A stretch of 64,000 nucleotides of DNA from Blepharisma japonicum (GCA_949751835.1 CATKHK010000001.1:62001-126000); one strand, 5' to 3'. Positions 44,020 to 55,803 are shown, counted from the stretch's first letter. A program made the numbers and translations. Notes: generated from the letters alone by a model not told the origin.

Positions 44020-45237
44020 ATGCTTGCCAAAGCCATAAGAAGACTTCAACCTCTCCAACGTTGGGTCAGAACTGGAGAAGCCACCGCCTACGAAGAAACA
44101 GAACGTGACTTCCTCCCTCCTGACGTCTTTTACAAGCAGCTTAACGAGAGAGGCTTTGACTTCTTTACTGGCGTCCCTGATTCACTGCTCAAAGATTTCT
44201 GTGGCTTTGTCTCTGACAACCATGCACCAGAGAAGCATGTTATCACTGCCAACGAAGGCACAGCAATCGCCGTTGCAGCAGGCTACCACATGGCAACCCG
44301 TCGTTTCCCATTAGTTTACTTACAAAACTCAGGCATCGGCAACACAATTAACCCTTTACTTAGCCTGGTCGACCCAAGGGTCTATAAAATCCCAATGCTC
44401 CTGCTAATTGGCTGGAGAGGAGAGCCAGGAAAAAAAGACGAGCCTCAGCATTTAGTCCAAGGAAAAGTGATGAGCAGCTTGTTAACTGACGTCGGAATTA
44501 CATATGAAGTATTACCAGACTTCGAAGAAGGAGCTGCAGCTGCTTTAGATTTAGCACTTTATCATCTTAGAACAAGAGGAGCGCCTTATGCATTTTTGGT
44601 CAGACGCCAGTGTTTTTTGAAATATGATATAAAAAATAGTGTAAGTAGCCCATATCCTATGAACAGAGAAATGGCTATTGACTATTTGACTGATAAGCTT
44701 GGAAAGTTTGATGCTGTAGTGGCAACTACGGGGTTCCCATCAAGAGAACTATATGAGCTGAGAATTAAAAAAGGCCAAAGCACACAGCAAGATTTCTATT
44801 GTGTAGGGTCTATGGGTCATGCATCAAGCATTGCTATGGGAATTGCATTGGCCAAGCCTTCTAAAAATGTGTTTTGCTTTGATGGGGATGGAGCTTTTCT
44901 TATGCATATGGGAGCTGCAGCACAGGTAGGAAGCAGAAATATTCACAATTTCAAACACATTTTATTGAATAACGGGTCACATGACTCTGTAGGAGGACAG
45001 CCGACAGTAGGTTTCAATGTGAATTTCTTGGAGATTGCAAAGGCATGTGGGTATAAGCATGCTGTAAGTGTAAGCACCAAAGAGGAACTTGACCAAGCCT
45101 ACTCAGTTTTTGCGAATAGTGAAGGACCTTCTTTTATGGAGATTAAATTGACAAGAAAAACGAGAAAAGATTTAGGAAGACCAAAAGGAGAGCCGAGAGA
45201 TAACAAAGAGCTGTTTATGAATTTCTTGGATCAATAA
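44020..45237 (+). CDS. phosphonopyruvate decarboxylase, 405 aa
   Basis: ATG 44020 to TAA 45235-45237, no TGA codons. Residues 1-30 (LAKAIRRLQPLQRWVRTG) are basic and amphipathic, as in a mitochondrial targeting peptide. The rest is a ThDP-dependent enzyme of the phosphonopyruvate decarboxylase type: FFTGVPDSLLKDF, the catalytic-Glu region ITANEGTAIAVAAGYH, LQNSGIGNTINPL, LLIGWRGEPGKKDEPQH and the ThDP-Mg motif GSMGHASSIAMGIAL with CFDGDGAFLMHMG and LNNGSHDSVGGQP. It decarboxylates phosphonopyruvate to phosphonoacetaldehyde, the step that drives 2-aminoethylphosphonate (AEP) synthesis. AEP lipids were first found in ciliates. Confidence 0.93.
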   Translation: MLAKAIRRLQPLQRWVRTGEATAYEETERDFLPPDVFYKQLNERGFDFFTGVPDSLLKDFCGFVSDNHAPEKHVITANEGTAIAVAAGYHMATRRFPLVYLQNSGIGNTINPLLSLVDPRVYKIPMLLLIGWRGEPGKKDEPQHLVQGKVMSSLLTDVGITYEVLPDFEEGAAAALDLALYHLRTRGAPYAFLVRRQCFLKYDIKNSVSSPYPMNREMAIDYLTDKLGKFDAVVATTGFPSRELYELRIKKGQSTQQDFYCVGSMGHASSIAMGIALAKPSKNVFCFDGDGAFLMHMGAAAQVGSRNIHNFKHILLNNGSHDSVGGQPTVGFNVNFLEIAKACGYKHAVSVSTKEELDQAYSVFANSEGPSFMEIKLTRKTRKDLGRPKGEPRDNKELFMNFLDQ

Positions 45238-45775
45238 ATAATTATTTTCATACAAATTATGTCTTAGGATAATTTTTGTTATTGGCAATTTAGCCTTGTA
45301 GATTTAGATCAAAAGACATACTGCATTTTTCATCTCACCTAAATTTTAATTAAGTTTCATTTTAAGAAAGTAGTTGAAAAATATAATAATCTTGTTCATA
45401 CAAGGCATAATTTCATAAATTTACCTTGAAAATCCAATATTTATACCAAGTTTTATAAAATAATGATTTTCAGTTCAAATTTACCAAACTTCAAAAGCCC
45501 ATAAAGCAAAATGTCCACTTTTGATATAAATTTATTAAAGATTGATCAAGCTATCCAGGGTCAATCAGCCTTTAGAAGCTACCTTTCAAGAAAAAGATTT
45601 AAATCAATAAATAGCTATTTTTATACAAGGTTATTGATTAAATAATTTATTATGCTTTTTAACTCTATGAATAAGAAAATTTACAAGTATAATAAAAACT
45701 CGAATTCTTTGAAAACTAGAGAATGAAGAAAAATGCAAAATATTTAAATTGAGCGCAATTAAAGGAATGAAGAAC
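45238..45775. other. AT-rich intergenic region
   Basis: 3' flanks of the decarboxylase and eL15 genes. A 44-codon frame at 45511-45645 (MSTFDINLLKIDQAIQGQS) is present but unsupported by any motif; nothing else seen. Confidence 0.4.
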
Positions 45776-46390
45776 TTATCTATATCTTCTAAGCGATAGG
45801 GTGTTTCTTCTCTTCCAGTTAGCATGTTTACTAACTCTAGCCTTGTTAGCTTTATGTCCCTTCTTTCTAAGTCCTCTATGTTTCTTTCCAGCGCTAGTAA
45901 GTCCTCTCAGTTCTCTATGTTTCATCACAGGTTTGCAAATCCAATTAATCTTAGGATCTCCTCTAATAGCTTTGTGCATAGGGTCTACCAAAATGACTTC
46001 ATAGAACTTATAGGTGGAATCTTCAGCAACCCAATAGCTATTTAATACTCTTAAGCCACCACAAATTTTTCCGACTCTTTCTTCAGCGACACTTTTTAGT
46101 GATCTATAGAATTTTCTCTGAAGAACACCTTGATTGGCTGGTTTTCCATAAATCTGTCCTTTGACTCCTAATTTTCGCCTATTTCCTCTGCGAACACGGA
46201 CTCTCCAGATTACGTAGCCTTGTTTTGATCTGTAGCCAACACGGCGTGCTTTGTCTGGGCGTGATGGTCTGGTAACTCTGTGGATGGCTTTGTGCTGTCT
46301 GTATTCCCATGAGCGAACACGGAGAAGGAAACGCATAACGTCACTTTGCTTTTTCCTCCAGAGCTCTTCGAGATACTTGTAAGCTCCCAT
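45776..46390 (-). CDS. RPL15: ribosomal protein eL15, 204 aa
   Basis: ATG 46388-46390 to TAA 45776-45778; 204 residues, the usual eukaryotic length. Signatures are [21 protein letters not shown] at the N terminus, [16 protein letters not shown]-type [47 protein letters not shown] and the basic C-terminal tail. It is a 60S subunit protein. All Trp codons are TGG, in contrast with several other genes in this window. Confidence 0.98.
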   Translation of the reverse strand: MGAYKYLEELWRKKQSDVMRFLLRVRSWEYRQHKAIHRVTRPSRPDKARRVGYRSKQGYVIWRVRVRRGNRRKLGVKGQIYGKPANQGVLQRKFYRSLKSVAEERVGKICGGLRVLNSYWVAEDSTYKFYEVILVDPMHKAIRGDPKINWICKPVMKHRELRGLTSAGKKHRGLRKKGHKANKARVSKHANWKRRNTLSLRRYR

Positions 46391-46631
46391 TTTTTATTAT
46401 AAGCCACAGCTTAAATTGCAAGAAGTCAAGAAAGCTGAGGTAAAATAGTTAATTTAATAGAATTCTGCCAAAATTAGCTTGGCTTTTTTGAGAAAAATTG
46501 CATTTATTTGTTAATAAAATTATTTATTAGAAATCATTATAAATTTTGAACAAAAATTATGTTTAGAATTTAAAAGGATTTTCTTATGACTGTTTTATTA
46601 TAAAAATTGCAGTATTACATATGGTAATATA

Positions 46632-47294
46632 ATGGAAACCCCACCCAATCATTCGAATAATAGAATTTCAAGCATTTCAACAAATCATGCAGAGTTCGAC
46701 TACTTATTAGAAGATAGCCCATCTCCTCAAGAATATCTTTCTAGCCAAACAATAGCTACTCAATGTAGTCTACAAAATTCTCCGCAAATTAACACTTCTC
46801 ATTTAATCGCTACTCAAAAGCCTCTAAATAGGCGTTTTAACCGAATAAAAAATATTTCTTCAGTTTTTGATTGCACAAAAAATTCTAAAAAATCGTCGAA
46901 GTTTTCAACTAATGAAAATAAATCCAAAAAAATAATTGATCGTGAACAATCTACAACCCCAAATCCGATTCAGTCATCTTTAAGAGCTTCTCCTATAAAA
47001 CGTTCATCAAGTCCACTTGAAAGAATCATTGGAATTTCTTCACCCGAGCGATCTCATAATCTCAGTTGCCCTCGTGGTTCATTTCTCCCACCTATCTCTC
47101 TTAAAAAGCAAGCTCCATCTCTCCAAACTCAACTTCAAGCCCGCGTTTCTAATATAATGGAAGCCCAATCTTTAGCTTCCAAAAGACCCCGCAATAACTC
47201 TCCCAGATTTTTCGATTGGCAAAATTGTTTAGCAAATTTCCTTAAGAAAAACAAGAGAAGAAATTTTTCATATGAAATGACAGTTTTAAATTAA
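46632..47294 (+). CDS. Ser-rich basic hypothetical protein, 220 aa
   Basis: ATG 46632 to TAA 47292-47294. Rich in Ser, Asn, Pro and basic residues, with many S-P sites (DSPSPQE, SSPLERIIG, ISSPERSH) and no fold visible. Likely disordered and phosphorylated. Only 13 nt separate its stop codon from the SKP1 start codon. Confidence 0.6.
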   Translation: METPPNHSNNRISSISTNHAEFDYLLEDSPSPQEYLSSQTIATQCSLQNSPQINTSHLIATQKPLNRRFNRIKNISSVFDCTKNSKKSSKFSTNENKSKKIIDREQSTTPNPIQSSLRASPIKRSSSPLERIIGISSPERSHNLSCPRGSFLPPISLKKQAPSLQTQLQARVSNIMEAQSLASKRPRNNSPRFFDWQNCLANFLKKNKRRNFSYEMTVLN

Positions 47295-47307
47295 ATTTAA
47301 TAAAATT

Positions 47308-47826
47308 ATGTCAGATCAGCAAATCACATTAGTGACTAAAGAAGGTATTAAGGTAACTACAAGAGAATCGTTTAGGAATCTTAGCCACCTTATTAATAAC
47401 GTACTAGAAGACTCTGGAGTCGGTGAAGAAATCCCTATAGAGCATGTTTCTAATAGTGTTCTTCACAGCATTTTGCAATTTGCAGAGCACCATAATTTCC
47501 AGCCAGCAGCGCAGCCGAAAAAGCCTATTCCTAGCAATGATATTGCTCAAGCCTTAGAAGACCCTTGGGATGCTGAATTTATTAAAAGATTCAATAGAGA
47601 TGAGTTAATAGAGCTTCTTCTGGCGGTAAATTATTTGGATATGCGTTCACTTTTGGATATATGCTTTGCTACAATAGCATCAATGTTTAAAGGAAAATCT
47701 ATTGAAGAATTAAAGTCTGAGTATGGGATAACAGAAGAATTTACCCCAGAAATGGAAGAACAATTGAAAAGGGAAAATGAATGGGCTTTGGAAGCAGGAG
47801 ATAGGAGTGACTTGAGAGCGCAATAA
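47308..47826 (+). CDS. SKP1: SKP1-like SCF ubiquitin ligase adaptor, 172 aa
   Basis: ATG 47308 to TAA 47824-47826. The N-terminal BTB/POZ-like fold (ITLVTKEGIKVTTRESF, IPIEHVSNSVLHSILQFAEHH) and the C-terminal F-box-binding part (WDAEFIKRFNRDELIELLLAVNYLDMRSLLDICFATIASMFKGKS) are clear. It ends EWALEAGDRSDLRAQ; the end differs from the canonical WCEEK, so it may be one paralogue of several. SKP1 bridges cullin-1 to F-box substrate receptors. Confidence 0.93.
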   Translation: MSDQQITLVTKEGIKVTTRESFRNLSHLINNVLEDSGVGEEIPIEHVSNSVLHSILQFAEHHNFQPAAQPKKPIPSNDIAQALEDPWDAEFIKRFNRDELIELLLAVNYLDMRSLLDICFATIASMFKGKSIEELKSEYGITEEFTPEMEEQLKRENEWALEAGDRSDLRAQ

Positions 47827-47889
47827 AGACTGAGTAGTTTTAGAATAAAATTTCATTTATTAGTAATCTGACTAGGATAATTTTGAAAA

Positions 47890-50800
47890 ATGGAAGCATT
47901 AAATGAAATAGAGGAACTCATAAACTTAGGAGTCGAAGATAATTATTTTACTGCTATATTTAAAAAGAATTGTTTTACATATACAGAATCAAAACTAATT
48001 CTATTGCAAGGGAGATTTATACTTAAAAATTTTGATGAAAAAAGATTCAAAGAATTTTTGTCTTACCTTAATATGATTGAAAATATCACAATTACTGGAA
48101 TTCCTGGAAAATTCAAGAATTTATATATAGAAAATTGAATAAAAGATTATTTAGAAGTTCTGAAAAAGATTATTAATAATAAGCCGATTGAAGTATCAAA
48201 TTTAACTATAAAAACATTTGAAGCTATTTTAGAAAGAGGTCTAGAATTATTTACAAAATTTTTAAAAAATCGAGGAAAATTTACTGAAAGTTCTGCCTTG
48301 GTTTATTTAGGAGTACTTGATTTAATTCCTAATGATAATAAAGACATAGACGACCTCTTCTTAGAATGCATCAGCTATAATTATTTGATGGGAAAATTCA
48401 CAAGCAGTGAATACGATTTTGTACATATAATTGTATATAAAATTTTAACAGTTATTTTGAAATCCAACAAAAAAATTCTGAGCTTGAGACATGCTTTTAT
48501 GACAGAATTATTTGAATTTGCTATAGAAATAATCAATAGCTTTTTATTGAAAAAAATTACATCAGAAGAGACGCTTATTTCAGCTTTTAAATTTGCATTA
48601 GAGTGTGTCGAAAATGATTTTCTTGATCATATAAGGATGCTTGATGACCATAAATATATATTTAATAATATTTGAGGATTTGTGATTTATTTTTATGATG
48701 AAATTTATCAAAAAACAAAGAAATTCCTCATCTCAAATGAAATATTGGAAATTTCTAAACCAAAAATAATAAATAAACTTATGGAAAATTTAAGCCAAAT
48801 TGAAGATTGTTTAGAAATGTTTACGAACTTTTTTCACGAAATCAATGAGGATCATTTATCGGACAAGCTTTCAGATATTTTGATAGAAATATTTAAAATA
48901 GGAAATCAAGGAGAAATCACAATTGATTTTATGGATTATTTTAAAAATCATTTAGAACAGAATTTATTTTTAAGTCAAAAATATATTAAACTTTTGAAAA
49001 AAATATTGATACTAATTTCAGAGCCAACTAGATCTGAAGTATTTTTACAACTTAAGCCTGGGCTTTCTCCTGTTAAAAAATTTGAGAATATGATGACTGT
49101 TTATAGCTTGTTCGATAATATTGATGAAAAGTATATTAAAAAGATAGCTATTAAATTATTCAAAAATTATTTAATAGAACAAGATAAAAATTCATATCGA
49201 AATTTATTGGCCTTTTGTGAGAAATGTCCAAGTTTATTACTGAGAATGGAGCTTGAAATGCTGAGAAAAATCTTATTATCAGACGATAATATCATGTTGA
49301 AACAAAAATACTTCAAAATTGCCTATGAAAAAGTTCTTATTGTAACAAATCCTTTATATAGTTTAAAATTTGATGAAAATATCTTATTACCTATTGATAG
49401 AAATAAATTGAATGATTTATGAATTTATTTAACATTTTTTGAACAAGCTGGAAAAGTTTTTGGGATTAATGCTGATTTTACACATATTTTTTCTTTGCTT
49501 TCGAAATTCAGCAAAGATATTATAATTGAAAAATCAATGAATTTAAGTAAAACTTCAAAATTATTAAAATCGAAATTAATTTTTATGATTCTTCAAGAAG
49601 AAATTAGAGAATTACTTAAAGAAACGTATGAAACTAAGAAAATATTTAATAATTTGTCTCTAGTCTACTGTGTAGCTATTTACCATCATTTATCATATTT
49701 ACAGTCCAGCAAGCACTTTCTCCGTCTTATTTTTTCTTATTTATCACAAGAATCAATACTTAGTGGAGATCTTAAAATTATTTATACAAAAATTATTATT
49801 AGTATTATAACAGAGTCATTCCATGGACTTATGCATACTAAAATTACTTATGAATTATGATCAAATAAGCTAATTTATGATATTTATGAATTAATGGAAT
49901 CATCAATTTCTCATATAAAAATTGTTAAAGAAACAGCCCAAGAAATCCTATGTCTTTACTTATCAAAAATCAAAGGAAAATCTTCAATGAAATTAAAATC
50001 ATGCTACCTATTCTGTTTTCCTTGGATTTTCCAATATAAAGATATTATAAATAAAGCTCTAACTATTTATTATGAACTAAATACAAAAAATAATAGCCAA
50101 AAAGATACAGAAAATGATATTAAATTTTTCAGAAAATTTATTCATGAAGGTCTTTTTAAGTCTTTTAAATACAATAAAAATGCTTTTTCATCAGTAATTT
50201 CTACTATTCTTTATGATATGAAAAATAAATCATCAAAGGAAAGCGAATTCAAAATTACAACCCTTAACAATATTTATTGAGAATTTACAGCGAAAAAAAT
50301 GAATAAAACATTTTCTTTAAATATGTCTTCTACTATGAAAATAAGTGAAAATCAAAATAAAGCAACTGAACTTATACAAGATCAAGACATCAATGCAAAG
50401 CTCACGTTGCTAACTAAAAATAATAACTTAGCTCACAAATTCAGCATAAGAGATAACCATTTATCAACCCCAATAATAAATTTGACAACCCAGCTGATTC
50501 TTGATAATAATACTTTTAATGTACAATTTTACTTTAACTATCTTTGCAAGCTTAGCTTTATACCTGAGGAAATGAGTGATTTTATATGATGCTGAAAATG
50601 GATAATTTATACAAAAAGATGCTATATTGATAATTTATTTGAAAATCTAGAAAAAGAGTGAAAGAAAATGCTGAATTATGGAGGAATGGCCACACCACAA
50701 TGCCCTTATATAAATACTTATAAACAGAAATATGAGTCTCCTCTTTTTATTAATACTCAAAGTATGTATTATAATGATCGCTATAAAACTTGAGTAAACT

Positions 50801-52854
50801 CCACAAATTTAGAAGATTTTGTGTTGTCCCAATCTCGATTTTTACAGTTTCTATCTAAAGAATGCAGTCACATTTCAATTATTTCAGAAAAAGCTTTATC
50901 CAGCATAACAGGGATGGTAAACGAATTTCTATCAAAATCTATAAATCCAAGTATATTAGAAAACCAGAATTGTTTACATGAATTGATTTCTTGCCTAGTT
51001 TTAATTATAAACCAAATTCATTTAACTCACAAATTCCGATTCCTACAAGGTAATTTTATTGATTTTTCTATGAGCATGTTTATGTTTTCTTCACGATGAG
51101 TTATATGAAATTCTGGAGGAAAAACAGAGAAATTTTATAAGCTTATTTTAAATTTGATGGAGGTACTAAATAAATAGTTAATTGCAAATTTAGAATTAGA
51201 AGAAAATCGTGAAGAAAGCAATAAGAACAGAATATTTTTCCAGAAATTTGAAGATTATCAATTTTTGAAAGGAAAAGATTTGAACTCTTTAATTGCGATC
51301 AAAAGAGAGCTGCTGTTAATTTTGCTACATTATAAGCTAAAAAACATCTTCCCAAATAAAACTGAAGCCTTTAGCTACCATCAACCGTAATCCTTACTAA
51401 GCCCTCATCCAAGCTGTCTTGAATCTCTCATTGAATGTTCAGCTAAAAATGTGCATTTGATGAAAAAATTTTATGATTCACTCGGCATTAATGATAAGCG
51501 TAATTTACAACCAAAATTTTCTGAATTTTATAGTGCTCTTACTTTGGGAGATTCAATAATAGAAAAGCAATATTTGTTTTCTTCCTTTGAAGGATACCCA
51601 GAACTTTTAATGTCATTGATTAGTAGTGATCCTAATGAAAGAAGTTTTGGGTTAAAACAAATAGAAAGAAGCCAAAAAATTACACAGATAAGCCTACTTC
51701 AAAATATAATTGCAATTGAATATTCTAACTGAGATTGGGCATTATATTCACGATGTATTGGAGAAGAGAATATATGAACCTATATATATAAAATAAGCTC
51801 AAACTCTCCAGAAATGGCTATGATTATACTAAACACCCTTGAAATTTCAATAATAAACCAAAATAAAGTTAGCAATACTCTTGCAAAAGTGATGTATCAG
51901 AAAATTTTGAACTCACTTAAGCAAGATTGATTAAATTGAAAAATTTATGTTGAAGAAAGCAATTTTTTCAGCAATCTCGCATTATTATCATATCAAAATT
52001 CAGCAGAATACCTAGAAAAAATAATTCAAATGGTTACAGCAAATTCTTCATTTGCTGTTTGAGTGCCACCATTTCCTTTATTAAAAATCAAAGAAATAGT
52101 CTTAGAGAGTTGTTGTATAACTGATAACCCCCCAGCAATAACTTTTGATTATATTTCGCTTGAATATGAAAAAAGGCTTCTTACTATAAATACTAGTGAT
52201 TTTCTCAAAAACTATCAATTTTATAATGAAATTTTCTTTTATTTAGACGAAATTTCGAAAATTTCTAGATTGCCTTTTAAATTTTGGAAATGCAATTTTT
52301 TAAATATGTACTTTTCTTTTAAAAACGATAATATTATTGGAAATATTATTGATCAGGATTATCTACAGGGAAATGCTCTAATTATTGATAATTTACCTCA
52401 AATTAATGAAAAATTAGAGCTTCAGAAGCTAAAAGAAAATTTTATCACAAATTATGCAGGATATTCATTAAGTTTTTTTCTAATGAATATTTTTATCAAA
52501 GGAGATAAATTATTCAATATATCTGATGACTGATCAATTTTATCATTAAATCTAAACAAATCAAAAATAATCAGCCAAAATAGATTAGGAATAGAAAAAC
52601 AAATTTTTGCTTGATTTGTTCAAGGAGATCTGCACATATTCAATATTTATAAAAATGCCATAATCCAAGGATATCAAGCCTTTAGATCTTTTATTCACGT
52701 TTTATATCCTTTGTTTCAAACAATAGAAAGCTCTAATCCATTTTTTATAGGTATCTCTAAATCTTTTTCAAAAAAGATCTGTAGTAATAAATCATCAGCC
52801 CAAGCTTTGAAATTCATTAACAAACAGATTCTTGACCTTGATACCTCGATTTAA
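47890..52854 (+). CDS. large helical protein with degenerate PI4K-like kinase domain, 1644 aa, two 15-nt introns
   Basis: Coding parts 47890-51162, 51178-51386 and 51402-52854; TAA at 52852-52854. Both introns (51163-51177, 51387-51401) start GT, end AG and remove in-frame stops. About 18 Trp codons are TGA and only about three TGG. Residues 1 to about 1400 are alpha-helical solenoid. The C terminus resembles type III PI4-kinase: ENFITNYAGYSLSFFLMNI lines up with the helix before the catalytic loop, and QGYQAFRSFIHVL with SSAQALKFINKQI matches the terminal helices. The DRHxxN loop and the HxDFG motif are replaced (FIKGDKL and ILSLNLN), so catalysis is unlikely. Identity as a PI-kinase relative is moderate; a generic helical repeat protein is the alternative. 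Confidence 0.6.
51163..51177 (+). other. 15-nt intron 1 in the 1644-aa gene
   Basis: GTACTAAATAAATAG, following codons ATG GAG; retention gives in-frame TAG. Confidence 0.85.
51387..51401 (+). other. 15-nt intron 2 in the 1644-aa gene
   Basis: GTAATCCTTACTAAG; retention gives in-frame TAA. Splicing joins HQP to PHPSCLESL. Confidence 0.85.
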
Positions 52855-52891
52855 TTTTAATATAAATTATCGTTAATTATCTATTTTAACT

Positions 52892-55105
52892 TTAATATGC
52901 TGAAAATGTTGTAACTACCCTCCCAATAGGCTGCCTACACACTGGGCAATTAACGAAATTCTTAGCACATTTAGTGCACATTACTCTATGAGCACATTCT
53001 AATACAACACTATCTATTTCCCTCTCATAACAAATTTTGCATAAGTCCCTTTCTTCTTCTTTTTCTAATCTATCTGAAAGCTCTTTGACTTGCTGTTTCA
53101 ACAGTGCGTTTTGCTTAATTAATTCATTTACATCAGAGCTACTCATCATCTCTTCGTCTTCTACAAAGAGCCTCGACAAGCTTGAGCTTGGCCTTGCACT
53201 TAACTCTAAATTTTCACAAGCCAGCGTAATGACATATAAATCATTTTGCCTCCTTCCATCAAATCCTCCTAATATATACATTTGGTCCTTATTTAGTAAA
53301 GCTCTATGAAAAGTCCTACTGGACGGAATGCTCCCAGTGACCCTTTTTAACATCCATTCACGTGTGGTAATATTAAATTCATGCAAATCGTTGTATCTAT
53401 TTTGAACTTTATCGACGCCTCCAAATATAAATAAACTGCCACTATAGGCAACGCAGGAATGTCTATAGCGAGGGTTAGGTCGAACTCCTTGAATTCTTCG
53501 AAGTTCATACCATATACTGCTGGCGAATGCATATTGATAAAGGTCATCAAGAGTATCATGACCGTCCCAACCTCCAAAAATATACATATTGTGATGATAA
53601 ACGACTGCTGTATGGCCAAACCTTGTTAATGGAACACTACCCCCAGCTGGCATCAGAGATCATTCGTAATTGTCTAAATTGCATGCATGCAGGTCATTAT
53701 AACGATTTTTGCCATCATAGCCAGCAAAAATGTAAACTGAATTTTCATATAAAACTGCTGTATGGTCTGTTCTTGGGCTTGGAGGCTCACCAATAGAAAA
53801 AATTTTTGTCCATAAGCTTGTTTCTACTTCATATCTGTGAAGATCATTATAATAGCTTCCGTCTTTACGTGTATACCCTCCAAATATAAACAATGACTTA
53901 TTGTATCCCACTCCTTTAGCTCCAGATCTGGGTGTTGGCACTTGCCCTTGTGAATTAGCTTGTGACCATACATTTGTATTGGTATCAAAAGAGTATAAGT
54001 CATTTCTTCTATTATATTCATCAGTGCCTCCAAAAACATAAAAAACTCCATTAAGATTAATTGCACAGTGCCCAGTCCTTGCTGAATAAACATTTCCTGT
54101 ATACATAACTTCTGTCCATTTTAATTCATTATCAAGGCTAGGTTTGGACTCTGCCAATGGATTTGATTCTAAGTCATCTTCAGGGCTAATGTCTTGAAGA
54201 TACATTTTATACATATCATTTTGCCTTTGTCCATCAAAGCCTCCTAATATATAGAAATATCCGTCAAAAACAACACCTCGGTGAAATGTCCTAGGGGTTG
54301 GAGAAATTCCTGGAACTTCTACTTTCATTCAGTGCCGCAAATTAATGTTCAGCTCATAAATATCATCGAACCTTTGTTGTTCTTTGTTTACTCCTCCAAA
54401 TATAAACATTGAATTTCCCATTGTGACTGCACAATGTCTGTACCTTGGATAAATAAACCCTGATGTGACTGCTTGGGACCATTTATTCGTAGTAAACGAA
54501 AACAGTCATACATCATTAAGCGTATCATGCCCATTTCATCCTCCAAACAAAATCATCTTGTCTTTCGAAGTCACTGCTGTATGCCCAAACCTGTTTTCTG
54601 GCAACGTTTCGCTTTGAATTACTTTTCACGTTAAATCATGTAGATTAAATTGCATCAAATCATTAAAACGGTGAGAACCATCATATCCTCCAAATGCAAA
54701 CAAAGAATCCTTATAAAATACTAAAGAATGGTCAGTTCTTTTTTCAGGCCTGAAATTTGTGCTTGGGCGGATTTCTTGCCATTGTAAAGATGTTGTAGAG
54801 AATTGAAAAATATCATTGAAATATTCCCCTTCTTTTTTAGTGTAGCCTCCAAAAAAATATATGTTTGTCCCAACCATTGCACATTGACAACCAGAGCGAG
54901 GAGCTGGAGGAGTGCCTAAAGGACTAACTGAATGCCATACAAGATTTTGGGGATCGAAAATGTATAAGTCATTTTTGCGGGCTGCACCATCTGTACCACC
55001 AAATAGGTAAATGTAGTGATCGTCACAAGTGACTGTGTGACCTGTTCTAGCAGAATAAAGCTCACCTTCTGCAGGGACTCGCTCCCATACTTTTGAGGAT
55101 TCCAT
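52892..55105 (-). CDS. kelch-repeat protein with C-terminal RING finger, 737 aa
   Basis: ATG 55103-55105 to TAA 52892-52894, with at least five TGA-encoded Trp. About a dozen kelch motifs run from residue 10 to 620, each with the pattern R-x-G-H-x-A/C, a hydrophobic strand ending GG and a later W (for example SARTGHTVTC, YIYLFGGTDG, VYVFGGTD-type and IFGGY units). They imply one or two beta-propellers. A short coiled coil (LIKQNALLKQQVKELSDRL) follows, then a C3HC4 RING at the very end (CKICYERE, CAHRVMCTKCAKN, CPVCRQPIG). It is probably an E3 ubiquitin ligase that binds substrates through the propeller. The start at 55105 is the first ATG before the first kelch repeat. Confidence 0.92.
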
Positions 55106-55803
55106 GATAGGAATTAAATTATATATTGATAAAAGATTTATTTTTCTAGTAGGTTGGCTCAAGATATAGCAGAGAAATTTTGTTTTAGAACTATTATATA
55201 ATTAAGAATAGCGAAATTAAGCTATTTTATTATTATTTTATGATTAGGCCACATATATGCAGTATAAAACAGCTTTCTGCTATAATAAAGCATATATAAG
55301 AAAAACTTGATTGTTTCATCAATCTGAAAAAACTGTTATAAAGTATTAATTTCTGATTATTATAGAATTATTATTTTAAATTAGCCTTTATGAAATATTT
55401 TGAAGACTTTAAACTATAATTAGCAAAACCTAAATAGTTCTAAAATGTTTAGTCAAAGAGAGATGACAGTTTGCCGTTTTAGACAAAACTAATTAGAAAC
55501 AAAAAATAAGTTTCTTGTGTGAATACCATTTTTAATTTTAATTCAAATGAAGTAATCACTTAAAACACTAATTTACATTTGTTCATCTTCTGCAGACAAA
55601 GCAAGATTAATGAAATCAGAGCTCATGCTGCGAGACAAAGTTACTCAATGGTTTAACTAACCTGACATAAAATTCTTATGGCCTGACCACTAGGTAGATG
55701 CTTCTATGGGATAGAACCCCTATTCAAAATCAAGGTATAATTTAAAAAACTAATGGGTAATAAGATTTTTAATTTTAATCCATATTAAAAAGAAGATACT
55801 AAT
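55106..55803. other. AT-rich intergenic region
   Basis: Contains a less AT-rich block near 55590-55740 whose minus strand reads MSSDFINLALSAEDEQM and neighbouring broken frames, possibly a gene fragment. Nothing else recognised. Its end is homologous to the spacer 3' of the next kinase copy (both share the AATCCATATTAAA and GAAGATACTAATCTAATT segments). Confidence 0.4.

Noticed and set aside
45511-45645. A 44-codon frame (MSTFDINLLK...)
   Set aside because: No motif and no conserved context; too short to support on its own.
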